Below are positions 1 to 7,334 of a stretch of 9,788 bases of DNA, piece by piece. Within the stretch, counting starts at the first letter, position 1; each line of letters begins with the position of its first letter. The stretch covers positions 1 to 9,788 of the forward strand of contig JAITBV010000074.1 of assembly GCA_031283395.1 (NCBI GenBank). Direction: 5' to 3'. The notes under the pieces were generated by a model that was not told the origin of the DNA, did no database searches, and saw only the letters and a list, made by a program, of their open reading frames with translations. This DNA is from Candidatus Adiutrix sp. GTDB taxonomy: Bacteria > Desulfobacterota > Desulfarculia > Adiutricales > Adiutricaceae. The position numbers and the translations under genes are program-made.

Positions 1-377
1 CGCTCGGCGGCGCGACCGCTGCGCCATTCCTGTATGAAACGCAACAGGCCGCTTATGATGACCATGGTCATCACGATGACGACGGCGGCCATGTCGTCGG
101 AAAAAAAGGAAATCAGGGACAGGACGAAGAGGACCACGGTGAAGGGGTTGACGAAGGCCGCCCACAGGCGCTTGAAGACCGTGGCCTTGGGCTGGCGGGT
201 GATGATGTTGAGACCGAACTGGTCGCGCATCTCCTCGACTTTGTCTTCATCATAGCCGTCGCTGGCGTTGTCGTATTGAATAAGGAGGGTGGCGGGGCTT
301 TTCACCGCCGCCTTCAAAAGGCGGCGCCTGGCCCGTTCAGGCCGGGGGATCGCGGGCAGCTCTATTTTTTTGGGCAT
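1..377 (-). CDS. mgtA: Magnesium-translocating P-type ATPase, N-terminal fragment (MgtA-like)
   Basis: Reading the minus strand from an ATG at 377-375 gives 125 codons open to the window edge, so only the N-terminus of a protein normally near 900 residues is present. Residues about 25-75 resemble the cation-ATPase N-terminal domain. Two hydrophobic segments follow at about 78-92 and 96-115, and the second runs into LLRFIQEWRSGRAAE. That string is typical of the second membrane helix and cytoplasmic exit of MgtA/MgtB magnesium importers, which move Mg2+ into the cell at the expense of ATP. The catalytic DKTGT site lies outside the window, so function rests on this family signature. A GGGAGG ribosome site sits 10 bases before the ATG, and an in-frame stop at 428-426 with no better start between supports the choice. 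The gene is divergent from rplY. A related cation P-type ATPase cannot be excluded. Confidence 0.85.
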   Translation of the reverse strand, partial: MPKKIELPAIPRPERARRRLLKAAVKSPATLLIQYDNASDGYDEDKVEEMRDQFGLNIITRQPKATVFKRLWAAFVNPFTVVLFVLSLISFFSDDMAAVVIVMTMVIISGLLRFIQEWRSGRAAE

Positions 378-424
378 CTTCCCATAGCCTCCCTTGTATT
401 GAAAATTTATGTGGATACTGGCGG

Positions 425-454
425 ATTATATACTTTACAGGCCGGGGCGGTCAA
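425..454 (-). promoter_or_regulatory. Probable sigma70-type promoter for mgtA
   Basis: On the minus strand TTGACC (454-449) and TATAAT (430-425) are separated by 18 bases. This would start transcription near 418 and give a leader of about 40 bases before the mgtA ATG. That leader looks too short for the long Mg2+-sensing leader known from enterobacterial mgtA, and no such structure is seen. The call rests on matches to consensus only. Confidence 0.5.
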
Positions 455-500
455 CAAGGCCGCATTGGCGGACGGGCGGGCCTTTCGGCCACCTATGGGC

Positions 501-529
501 TGGACAGGACTGCTAAGATATGCTATAAT
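501..529 (+). promoter_or_regulatory. Strong extended -10 promoter for the rplY operon
   Basis: TGGACA (501-506) lies 17 bases before a perfect TATAAT (524-529), which is preceded by TGC, the extended -10 element. Transcription would begin near 536, leaving a leader of about 22 bases with an AAGGAGG ribosome site (546-552). Both boxes, the spacing and the position fit a high-output housekeeping promoter expected for a ribosomal protein gene. Confidence 0.75.
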
Positions 530-557
530 TATAATTTCCCAAAATAAGGAGGAGCAC

Positions 558-1211
558 GTGGGTTTGTCAACTATATTGAAAGCCGTCCCCCGGGAAACCC
601 GGCCCAAGGCCGGCCCCCTCAGAAGGCAGGGGCTCTTGCCGGCCGTCTTCTACGGCCCCGGGCTGGAACGCCCCCTTAGCCTGTCCCTGGATTACAAGGA
701 ATTCAAGACCGCCCTGACCACGGGCAAGGGCAACCGCGCCCTGTATACACTGGCCATCGAGGGCCAGGCCCCCCAGGCGGTCCTATTGAAGGACTGCCAG
801 ATGGACCCCCTGACCCGCAAGGCCATCCACGCCGACTTCTATAAGCTGGACCCGGCCAAACCAGTCCGGCTCAAAGTGCCCGTGACCCTGACCGGAAAAC
901 CGGCGGGAGTGGAAAAAGGCGGCCAGCTCCAACCCGGTCTCCGGGAAGTGGAAGTCCAGGTCCAGCCGGACCAGGCCCCGGCCGAACTGGTGGTCGACGT
1001 TTCGGACCTGAGCCTGGGTCAATCCCTCCACCTGTCCCAGATAAAGGCGCCGGACGAGGTCACGCTGGTCTTCACGGCCGACCTGCCGGTGGCCACGGTT
1101 ACGATCCCCAAGGGGCTTAAGTCCGAGGCCGAAGCCGAAGCCGCGCCGGAGGACGCCGCGGCCGCGGCGGTCAAGCCGGCCCCGGCCGCCAAGGCCAAGG
1201 GTAAGAAATAA
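558..1211 (+). CDS. rplY: 50S ribosomal protein L25/general stress protein Ctc (long form)
   Basis: L25 binds 5S rRNA in the central protuberance of the large ribosomal subunit. The 217-residue product has the N-terminal 5S-binding domain (about 1-95, with RRQGLLPAVFYGPG typical of Ctc), then the extra beta-rich TL5/CTC domain (about 100-190), and an Ala/Lys/Pro/Glu-rich tail ending AKAKGKK. This is the long form, unlike the roughly 94-residue protein of enterobacteria. The reading frame is open upstream to 276, but a GTG at 558 is the chosen start. It follows a near-perfect AAGGAGG (546-552) by five bases, lies just after a strong promoter, and gives the family's usual N-terminus. pth follows after 42 bases, a common pairing in bacteria. 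Confidence 0.95.
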   Translation: MGLSTILKAVPRETRPKAGPLRRQGLLPAVFYGPGLERPLSLSLDYKEFKTALTTGKGNRALYTLAIEGQAPQAVLLKDCQMDPLTRKAIHADFYKLDPAKPVRLKVPVTLTGKPAGVEKGGQLQPGLREVEVQVQPDQAPAELVVDVSDLSLGQSLHLSQIKAPDEVTLVFTADLPVATVTIPKGLKSEAEAEAAPEDAAAAAVKPAPAAKAKGKK

Positions 1212-1253
1212 TCCTAAGGCCGCCTGCGCCAGCCTGGGACCGGGGGCTTGGGT

Positions 1254-1853
1254 ATGTTGCTGATCGTGGGGCTGGGCAACCCCGGCCCGCGCTATGAATA
1301 TACGCGCCACAACGCCGGCTTCCTGGCCGTCGGGCGCCTGGCGGCCAAGGCCGGCTTCCCGCCGCCGGCCCGCTTCCGCGAAAACCTGATCGCCAGCGGC
1401 CAGGCCGCCGGGGCCCGGACCGTCCTGGCCTGGCCCCAGACCTATATGAATCTCTCCGGCCAGGCCGTCATGGAACTGGCCTCCTTCTATAAGATCCCAG
1501 GCCGGGACATCCTGATCATCCACGATGAGATGGACCTCCCCCCGGGGCGCCTGAAGCTCTCCTTCGGGGGAAGCCCGGCCGGACACCGGGGCCTGGCTTC
1601 CATACTTGAACACCTGAAGACGGATTTTTGCCGGCTGAAAATCGGCATCGGCCGCCCGGCCGAAGGCGAGGGCGCGGACTGCGCCGATTATGTCCTGGAA
1701 CGCTTTCCCAGCCAACAGTGGCCCCTGATGGACGAGACCCTGGACCAGGCGGCCGAGGCGGCCCTGGCCTGGGCCGGGCGCGGCCTGACCCTGGCCCAGA
1801 ACCTGGTCAACCGGCGGCCCGATCCGGGACCGGACAGGGCGGCCCATGCCTGA
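1254..1853 (+). CDS. pth: Peptidyl-tRNA hydrolase
   Basis: Pth cleaves the ester bond of peptidyl-tRNAs that drop off the ribosome, recycling tRNA in the cytosol. The 199-residue product is close to the usual family size. It opens with LLIVGLGNPG and carries the expected active-site residues: Asn9, His19 (TRHNAGF), Asn66 (TYMNLSG) and Asp91 (HDEMDLPPG). The position matching E. coli Asn114 is Arg112 (GHRGL instead of GHNGL). I believe this variant occurs in other Pth proteins, but could not check. The ATG at 1254 is preferred over an in-frame TTG at 1248, because GGGGG at 1242-1246 is then correctly spaced and the protein starts as the family does. The last eight bases overlap the methyltransferase gene, indicating cotranscription and coupled translation. 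Confidence 0.95.
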   Translation: MLLIVGLGNPGPRYEYTRHNAGFLAVGRLAAKAGFPPPARFRENLIASGQAAGARTVLAWPQTYMNLSGQAVMELASFYKIPGRDILIIHDEMDLPPGRLKLSFGGSPAGHRGLASILEHLKTDFCRLKIGIGRPAEGEGADCADYVLERFPSQQWPLMDETLDQAAEAALAWAGRGLTLAQNLVNRRPDPGPDRAAHA

Positions 1854-2655
1854 GACCTCTCCCGCCCGCGGCCGGCCTGAAACCTTGAGCCGCCGCCATA
1901 TAGACGTGGTCCTGACCGAACCCCAGAAGAGCGAGAACATAGGCGCCGCGGCCCGGGCCATGGCCAACATGGGCCTGGGCCGGCTGGTCCTGGTCCGGCC
2001 CCGAAGCCTCCACCGGGAGATATTGGAGAGCACGGCCACCAGCCACGCGGCCCATGTCCTTAAGGAAATGAGCATCCGCGAGGATTTGGGTGAAGCCCTG
2101 GCCCCCTACGGCCTGGTGGTGGGCACTACGGCCCGGCCGGGCCGCCACCGGGGCCCCTTTTACACGCCCCGCCAACTGGCCCCCTCGCTTCTGGCCGGCG
2201 GGGGCGAGGGGCCTGGGCCCGTGGCCCTTCTCTTCGGCCCGGAACGCATGGGCCTGGCCACCGGGGACCTGCGCCTCTGCCAGAAGGTGGTGCGCATACC
2301 CACGGACCGCCCGGAAACCAGCTCCCTGAACCTGGCCCAGGCCGTGTTGCTCCTGGGTTACGAACTCCTCCTGGCCGCCGGGGCCGCGCCGGAGCCTCCG
2401 GCCGTCCGCCCCGCGCCCCAGGCCGAACTGGCCGGCATGTACGCCGACCTGGCCGACCTCCTTCTGATGATCGGCTTTTTGCCCGCCGACAACCCCGAAC
2501 ACTGGCTGATGAATATCAAAAAGATCTTCAACCGCAGCCTTCTGACCTCCGGGGAATGCAACCTCTGGCGAGGTGTCTGCCGCCAGGCCCGCTGGGCCCT
2601 GGCCAACCCCGACCGGGCCAGGGCGAATTGGGAGAGGGCCGGCCATGCCCGCTGA
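1846..2655 (+). CDS. trmJ: TrmJ-type tRNA (cytidine/uridine-32-2'-O)-methyltransferase, SPOUT superfamily
   Basis: The 269-residue protein shows the SpoU/TrmH knot-fold motifs in order. Motif 1 is NIGAAARAMANMG (31-43), with the Arg37 expected to act in catalysis. Motif 2 is LLFGPERMGL (128-137), and motif 3 is IPTDRPETSSLNLAQAV (151-167), which forms the S-adenosylmethionine-binding knot. The C-terminal extension with IGFLPADNP and IKKIFNR (about 209-230) is what separates TrmJ (2'-O-methylation of tRNA position 32) from TrmH and TrmL. The exact nucleotide specificity is inferred from family. The C-terminus runs about 35 residues beyond IFNR. The ATG overlaps the end of pth by eight bases, with GACAGGG just upstream as a possible ribosome site. 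It overlaps the TPR gene by 11 bases. Confidence 0.9.
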   Translation: MPETSPARGRPETLSRRHIDVVLTEPQKSENIGAAARAMANMGLGRLVLVRPRSLHREILESTATSHAAHVLKEMSIREDLGEALAPYGLVVGTTARPGRHRGPFYTPRQLAPSLLAGGGEGPGPVALLFGPERMGLATGDLRLCQKVVRIPTDRPETSSLNLAQAVLLLGYELLLAAGAAPEPPAVRPAPQAELAGMYADLADLLLMIGFLPADNPEHWLMNIKKIFNRSLLTSGECNLWRGVCRQARWALANPDRARANWERAGHAR

Positions 2656-5164
2656 AAAACCCCGCGGGGGAACACTCCGCAGGGGGGATATTATCACCTG
2701 CGCGCTTCTGGCGGCCCTGGCCGGGATCCTGCCCTTCCTCGGACAAAGCCCCTTCGACTATTGGTTCTGGCTTCTGGCCGGCACCCTGGTGCTGAACCTG
2801 GCCCTGGCCGTGCGGCGCCAGAAGCGGCTGATCCGCCTGGCCGCCTGGCGCCGGGCCGACCCCGGCCACTTCCTGGCCGACACCGACTGCCACCTGGACT
2901 GGTCCCGCCTGACCGCGGATCTCCAACCGGCCGCCGCCGCGCCCCTAAAAGCCATCTTCCAGTCCCCGAGCCGGGACCTGGACGCCTTAAAACCCCTGGT
3001 CCAGAAAGCCCTGGCCGGGCTGAAAAAGGCCCTGCGCCGCCAGCCGGGCCACGCCGGGGCCTGGGCCGGCCGGGCTTTCTGCCTGGCCCTCCTTGGCCAG
3101 ATAACCGGGCGGGAAAACCATCCGGAAACCCTGGACGATTATCCAGAGACCAAATGGAGCGCCGCCAGCCGCCGGGCCTACTGCCGGGCCGCGGCCCTGG
3201 CCGTGGACGAGGCCAGCATCTTCGCCGACTGGGGACGCCACCTGGAAGCCCGGGCCCGGAGCCTCTCCACCCTCAAGCCCGAAGCGGAGGACGAAAGCCG
3301 GGCCGAGAGGCTGGAAGCCCTGGAAAAATATGAAAACGCCCTGGGCCTGGACCCGGATTTTTTTCCGGCCGGCTGGGGCCGGGCCCGGCTCCTGGCCCAG
3401 GAGGCCCTGCTGGCCGACCGTCCCGCCCTGGCCCGGGACGGCCTCAAACAGGCCGTGGCCGCCTATGAGGCGGCCCGGCGGGGTCGTTCGCCGTCGTCCG
3501 CCTTCCACCTGGAATTCGGCCGGGCGGTCTTCAGCCTGGCCCGGCTGGCGGCCGATCAGGGCGACCACTATTCCCGCTACGCCGCCCGCCTCTTCCTCCT
3601 GGCCGCTGAAGAAGAGCCGGCCGCCCCCCTGCCTCGCGGCCTGGCCGGCCAGGCCCTGGCCCAGGCCGCCTCGCGCAATGAAGACCGCAGCCCGGAAACA
3701 GCCCGGGAACTCCACCAGGAGTCCCTGGCCTTATTCCGGGAAGCGGCCAGGCTCAATCCGCGCGACCCGGAGATATGCCATGAAGCCGCCCACGGCCTGA
3801 CCCGCCTGTTCCATCTCTCGCCCGCGGGTGAAAAGCCCGAGGGGTGCCCGGCCTACGGGTTCCTGGCCGAAGCCGCGGTCTGGGCCGCCCGGGCCGCCGA
3901 CTTGGTCCCCGGGGAGGAAACCTGGGGCGAACAGGCCGGCATCTTAAGTTCCCTGGCTGAATACAGCGCCGAGGACGGGGCCGGCCGCCTCTGGGCCGAA
4001 GCCGCCGCTCTCTATGAAAAAGCCGCCCGGGACCGCACGTCCCCCCCGGAGCGGGCGGCCGTGAACTGGCACAACTGGGGCTACGCCCTGACCGCCCTGG
4101 CCGGGGCCAAGCCCCTGGCCAGCCGCCGCCTTACGCTTTTGAAACAGGCCGCCCGCAAATACGCCCGGGCCGCGGCCCTAAGCCGCGACAACCTGGTCAC
4201 CCTGGAAAATTGGGGCGACCTGTTGGGCGAGATGGCCGGTCTGGCCCCGGACCCGGCCCAGGCCGCCCGGCTGCGCGACCAGGCTGTGAGCAAGTTTCGC
4301 CTGGCCGCGCGGCTCCATCCCGGCCAAGCCGGCCCCTTTCGCCACTGGAGCGCCCATCTCCAGGCCCGGGCCCGGGCGGAGCAGAACCCCGCCCGCCGCC
4401 GGGAAATATGGCGGGCCTCCCTGGACAAGGCGGAGGAAGCGGCCAGGATCGACCCCGGGGACGCCCCGGCCTGGGTCGCCTGGGGCCGCCTTCTCCTGGA
4501 ACTCATGGAGGAAGGACCGGACTATGAACGGCCCCTTCTTTTGGCCGGGTCCCTGGAAAAATTGGAAAAGGCCCTGGACCTGGACCGCAGGGACGACGAA
4601 ATCTGGGGCTGGCTGGGCCGGGCCAACCTGGAAGCGGCGGACCTGGCCGAGGAATTGAACTTCGGCGGCGGACCCCTTAACAACGCCTCCCTGGCCGGCG
4701 AACGCTTCCGGACCGCCTGCGAACTGAATCCCACCTGCGCGGACCACTGGGCCGCCTGGGGCCAGGCCCTATTCAAGGCCGCCCAATTGATGGACAACGA
4801 AGCCTCGGTCCTGGCCTGCCTGAAAGAGGCTTATGAAAAATACCTCACCGCCGCGGCCCTGAACCCGGCCGAGGGCGAGCATCACACCGGCCTGGGCCAT
4901 GTGCTCTACCACTGGGGCTGGCGCGTGGAAGACGCCGCGGCCAAGGCGGACCGCTTCCAAAAAGCCTATGAACACTGCGGAGAGGCCGGGCGGCTGGCCC
5001 CCGAAGACCCCCTGGTCTGGCGAAACTGGGCCAAGGTCACCGAAGCCCTGGCCTCGCTGGAGGACGACCCCCTGAAAAGCTCGGCCTGGCAAAGCGAAGC
5101 CGATGAAAAATATTACCACGCCGACACCCTGGAACTCCCCAGCCTCCGACCCCGCCGCCATTGA
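2645..5164 (+). CDS. Membrane-anchored TPR-like repeat protein, function unknown
   Basis: The 839-residue product begins with two hydrophobic segments, residues about 16-33 and 39-56. They are flanked by RR (12-13) and by RR-K-R (57-61), so both ends should face the cytosol. Residues about 130-800 form some 14 helical repeats resembling tetratricopeptides. Each has a W-G or related pair in the first helix (NWGYAL, NWGDLL, AWGRLL, AWGQAL) and a YEKAAxLDP-type second helix. In the C-terminal half the anchor residues W478, W523, W568, W613, L657, W705, L750 and W795 are spaced 45, 45, 45, 44, 48, 45 and 45, well above the 34 of a classical TPR. Such arrays usually scaffold protein complexes; no catalytic motif is seen. 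The ATG at 2645, with GGAGAGG at 2631-2637, is preferred to a GTG at 2573. It overlaps trmJ by 11 bases, so translation is probably coupled to a tRNA-modification gene. I do not recognise a named family. Confidence 0.9.
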   Translation: MPAEKPRGGTLRRGDIITCALLAALAGILPFLGQSPFDYWFWLLAGTLVLNLALAVRRQKRLIRLAAWRRADPGHFLADTDCHLDWSRLTADLQPAAAAPLKAIFQSPSRDLDALKPLVQKALAGLKKALRRQPGHAGAWAGRAFCLALLGQITGRENHPETLDDYPETKWSAASRRAYCRAAALAVDEASIFADWGRHLEARARSLSTLKPEAEDESRAERLEALEKYENALGLDPDFFPAGWGRARLLAQEALLADRPALARDGLKQAVAAYEAARRGRSPSSAFHLEFGRAVFSLARLAADQGDHYSRYAARLFLLAAEEEPAAPLPRGLAGQALAQAASRNEDRSPETARELHQESLALFREAARLNPRDPEICHEAAHGLTRLFHLSPAGEKPEGCPAYGFLAEAAVWAARAADLVPGEETWGEQAGILSSLAEYSAEDGAGRLWAEAAALYEKAARDRTSPPERAAVNWHNWGYALTALAGAKPLASRRLTLLKQAARKYARAAALSRDNLVTLENWGDLLGEMAGLAPDPAQAARLRDQAVSKFRLAARLHPGQAGPFRHWSAHLQARARAEQNPARRREIWRASLDKAEEAARIDPGDAPAWVAWGRLLLELMEEGPDYERPLLLAGSLEKLEKALDLDRRDDEIWGWLGRANLEAADLAEELNFGGGPLNNASLAGERFRTACELNPTCADHWAAWGQALFKAAQLMDNEASVLACLKEAYEKYLTAAALNPAEGEHHTGLGHVLYHWGWRVEDAAAKADRFQKAYEHCGEAGRLAPEDPLVWRNWAKVTEALASLEDDPLKSSAWQSEADEKYYHADTLELPSLRPRRH
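4076..5029 (+). repeat. Regular 45-residue TPR-like repeat array (protein level)
   Basis: Eight consecutive repeats lie between the codons of W478 and W795. The helix-A anchor (usually W-G) recurs every 135 bases (45 codons) in five of seven intervals; the others are 44 and 48. Copies are diverged at DNA level, so this is an old structural repeat rather than a recent tandem duplication. Looser copies with W196-G, W244-G, F291-G and W427-G precede it, spaced roughly 42-50 residues. Confidence 0.8.
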
Positions 5165-5271
5165 AAACCGGCCGCCACGCCTCAATCGAAGGCTTGACGA
5201 TCATTAATGCGCTCTCCTTTTACGAACAATTTACTTGTTTCTACATATATCTATTTTTTTGTATTTCTATT

Positions 5272-5290
5272 TCTGATATAATCTGATATA
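5272..5290 (+). promoter_or_regulatory. Extended -10 promoter with tandem TCTGATATA repeats, upstream of the chemoreceptor gene
   Basis: The 157-base gap after the TPR gene turns sharply AT-rich from about 5216. A TATAAT at 5277-5282 is preceded by TGA, forming an extended -10; upstream is only a T-run (5254-5259) at the -35 distance. The nonamer TCTGATATA occurs at 5272-5280 and again at 5282-5290, one helical turn apart, so it could be a regulator's half-sites or chance. Transcription would begin near 5289. No flagellar sigma28 consensus was seen. Confidence 0.5.
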
Positions 5291-5321
5291 GATACTTAGG
5301 ATTAAAGCAAGGGGGATAAAA

Positions 5322-7322
5322 ATGAGCCTTTCCCTGAAAATAATTCTGGCTTTTTTTATCATGGTGCTGCTGGCCATTGGGGCCTCCGTCAGCGGCTGGC
5401 GCTCCGCCACTGAAATGAGCATCGCCCTTGACGAGGTCGACAATTTTTTCATGCCCCTCGGGGAGGGCATTCTGAGTCTGCAGTATCGGCTCGAACAGGT
5501 TCGCGGGCAGGAACGCACCCTGATTTCCCCCGGCCTTTCGCTGGCCGAGCGCCGGAATCAACTCGATCTGCACACCCAGGCCGACCAACTGGCCACGGCC
5601 GCCATCGGCAACATCGACCGGATGCTTGAAGACGGCCGCGGCAAAGGTTTCGCCGCTCCCCGGACCGAAGCCGCCTGGCTGGACGCCAGGAAAAAACTTC
5701 TGACCTGGAAAAACGCCGATGCCGAATTGATAGCCATTTTCGAGGAATGGGACAAGACCCGCATCTTGGCCCCGGACAGGCTTTTGGCCGACCTCAATGG
5801 CTTTCGGGGCGACCATTACGCCCTAGCCTCCCGCCTGGGGACCATGCTGGCCGAGGGGCGGGTCTCCGGCCCGGCGGTCAACGCCTCCGACAGCGCCTGC
5901 GCCTTCGGCCAATGGCGCATCCGGTTCGACGAGAGCCTGAGCCAGCATCAGAAGAGCCGCGATCCGGACAAGCCGATCGCCCTGTCCGATGGATCCCCCG
6001 GTATCGAATACGTGAAGAACCAGGCCATCGCCAGGGAAATGGAGGCGATGATCCCCGACCATGCCGCCTTCCACCAGGGCGCCCATGACATCTACGCCCT
6101 CCTGGCGACCGGCGACACGGCCGGGGCTTCCCGCCGATACACCTCGATGGTCATCGCGGCCGGCAAGGTGATCGGCCGCTTTGAAACCCTCGCCCGCGAA
6201 GCCCAAGCCGCCCAAACCCGGGTGCGGGAAAGCCAGGATAAGGTCATGGTGGAAATACAGGCCATGCAGGAAACCGCGCTAAACGCGCTGGCCTTGACGG
6301 TGGAGAGCTGTTCCAGCGAATCCGACGCGGTGACCGCCGCCGCCACCAAGGCCGGTTCCTCCGCCATCGGCCTCGCCAAAACCCTCCTGGTGGCGGCCAT
6401 AATCTTCGGCCTGGGGCTGGCGGTGTTTCTGGTCTTCACCATCCAGCACGGGCTCATCCGGCCGCTGGCGGACATCATCGACGGCTTGAGCGGAGAGGTG
6501 GCCGACATGGTCGATTCCTCGGGCGCGCTGGCCAGGGAATCGAACGCGCTGTCCGAAGGGGCCAGCGATCAGGCGGTGAGCCTGGAGGAGACCTCCGCCA
6601 CCCTGGAACAGATGTCCTCAATGACCCGAAAGAACGCCGACAACACCACGCGCACGAGCCAGACCACGGCCCAGACGCTGAAATTCATAGAGGATGGCAG
6701 AACAGCCGTCAACAACATGTCTCAAGCGATGGGCGAGATAAACGATTCGGCCGAAGAGATAGGACGCATCATTAAAGCCATTGAGGAGATCGCCTTCCAG
6801 ACGAACCTCCTGGCCCTCAACGCCGCCGTTGAAGCCGCGCGCGCGGGTGAAGCCGGCCTGGGCTTCGCCGTGGTGGCCGACGAGGTGCGGAACCTGGCCC
6901 AACGGGCGGCCCAGGCGGCGCACGACACCTCGGATCTCATCGCGGGCACGGTGTCGAGGATTCGAAACGGCTTCGAAATCGCCACGGCGCTGGACGCCAG
7001 CTTCAAGGAGATCAGCGCCGGCGCGAAGGATGTCGGCACGCTGATAACCGAAATCAGCACAGCCACCAACGAGCAGGCCCAGGGGGTGGGCCAGATCAAC
7101 ACCGCCGTGTCTCATATTGATCAAGTGACCCAGAAGAGCGCCGCCAGTTCCGAAGAACTAGCCTCCACCAGCGCCCAAATCAGCAATCAGGCCGAACACA
7201 TCCATGATTATGTCGATCGCCTCGCCCAGGTTCTGGGCCGGCGGCTGGACAGTGGCCCGGCCGGGCCGGCCCGGCCGGCGAAAACGCTGGCGGCCGGTAA
7301 AACGCCTAAAATGCTCGGCTGA
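5322..7322 (+). CDS. Methyl-accepting chemotaxis protein with predicted extracytoplasmic CZB-like sensor
   Basis: This 666-residue chemoreceptor would control the CheA kinase, and so motility or a related output. One membrane helix lies at 6-23 and a second at about 351-373, with a predicted periplasmic sensor between. The sensor carries His165, then Cys193 in CAFGQW, then His247 and His251 (PDHAAFH). This order matches the chemoreceptor zinc-binding (CZB) domain, usually found in the cytosol. After TM2 an IRPL start of HAMP is followed almost directly by the signalling rods, so HAMP is short or absent. The signalling tip is the conserved stretch at 488-530 (IAFQTNLLALNAAVEAARAG). Likely methylation sites are Glu422/Glu423 and Glu611/Glu612. 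There is no C-terminal CheB/CheR-tethering pentapeptide. The ATG follows AAGGGGG (5309-5315). No che genes lie nearby, so it is an orphan receptor. GGCC is about half as dense here as in the TPR gene, hinting at a different history. Confidence 0.92.
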   Translation: MSLSLKIILAFFIMVLLAIGASVSGWRSATEMSIALDEVDNFFMPLGEGILSLQYRLEQVRGQERTLISPGLSLAERRNQLDLHTQADQLATAAIGNIDRMLEDGRGKGFAAPRTEAAWLDARKKLLTWKNADAELIAIFEEWDKTRILAPDRLLADLNGFRGDHYALASRLGTMLAEGRVSGPAVNASDSACAFGQWRIRFDESLSQHQKSRDPDKPIALSDGSPGIEYVKNQAIAREMEAMIPDHAAFHQGAHDIYALLATGDTAGASRRYTSMVIAAGKVIGRFETLAREAQAAQTRVRESQDKVMVEIQAMQETALNALALTVESCSSESDAVTAAATKAGSSAIGLAKTLLVAAIIFGLGLAVFLVFTIQHGLIRPLADIIDGLSGEVADMVDSSGALARESNALSEGASDQAVSLEETSATLEQMSSMTRKNADNTTRTSQTTAQTLKFIEDGRTAVNNMSQAMGEINDSAEEIGRIIKAIEEIAFQTNLLALNAAVEAARAGEAGLGFAVVADEVRNLAQRAAQAAHDTSDLIAGTVSRIRNGFEIATALDASFKEISAGAKDVGTLITEISTATNEQAQGVGQINTAVSHIDQVTQKSAASSEELASTSAQISNQAEHIHDYVDRLAQVLGRRLDSGPAGPARPAKTLAAGKTPKMLG

Positions 7323-7334
7323 TCCAAGCCCCGG

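Noticed and set aside
276..557. N-terminal extension of the L25 reading frame back to 276
   Set aside because: It would cross the mgtA N-terminus and the rplY promoter. The GTG at 558 with AAGGAGG gives the standard L25 start.
783..2075. Long 430-codon minus-strand open frame, plus similar ones at 1807-2697 and 2987-3715
   Set aside because: They lie antisense to rplY, pth, trmJ and the TPR gene, all with clear family motifs. The translations are low-complexity Gly/Arg/Ala/Pro strings typical of GC-rich shadow frames.
5165..5215. Intrinsic terminator after the TPR gene
   Set aside because: Only a four-pair stem (GCCT/AGGC) without T run was found.
7254..7280. 27-base run of G and C ending the chemoreceptor gene, including the palindrome GGCCCGGCCGGGCC, as a terminator
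   Set aside because: It lies inside the coding tail (PAGPARPAK) and has no T run after it; simple GC-rich coding explains it.
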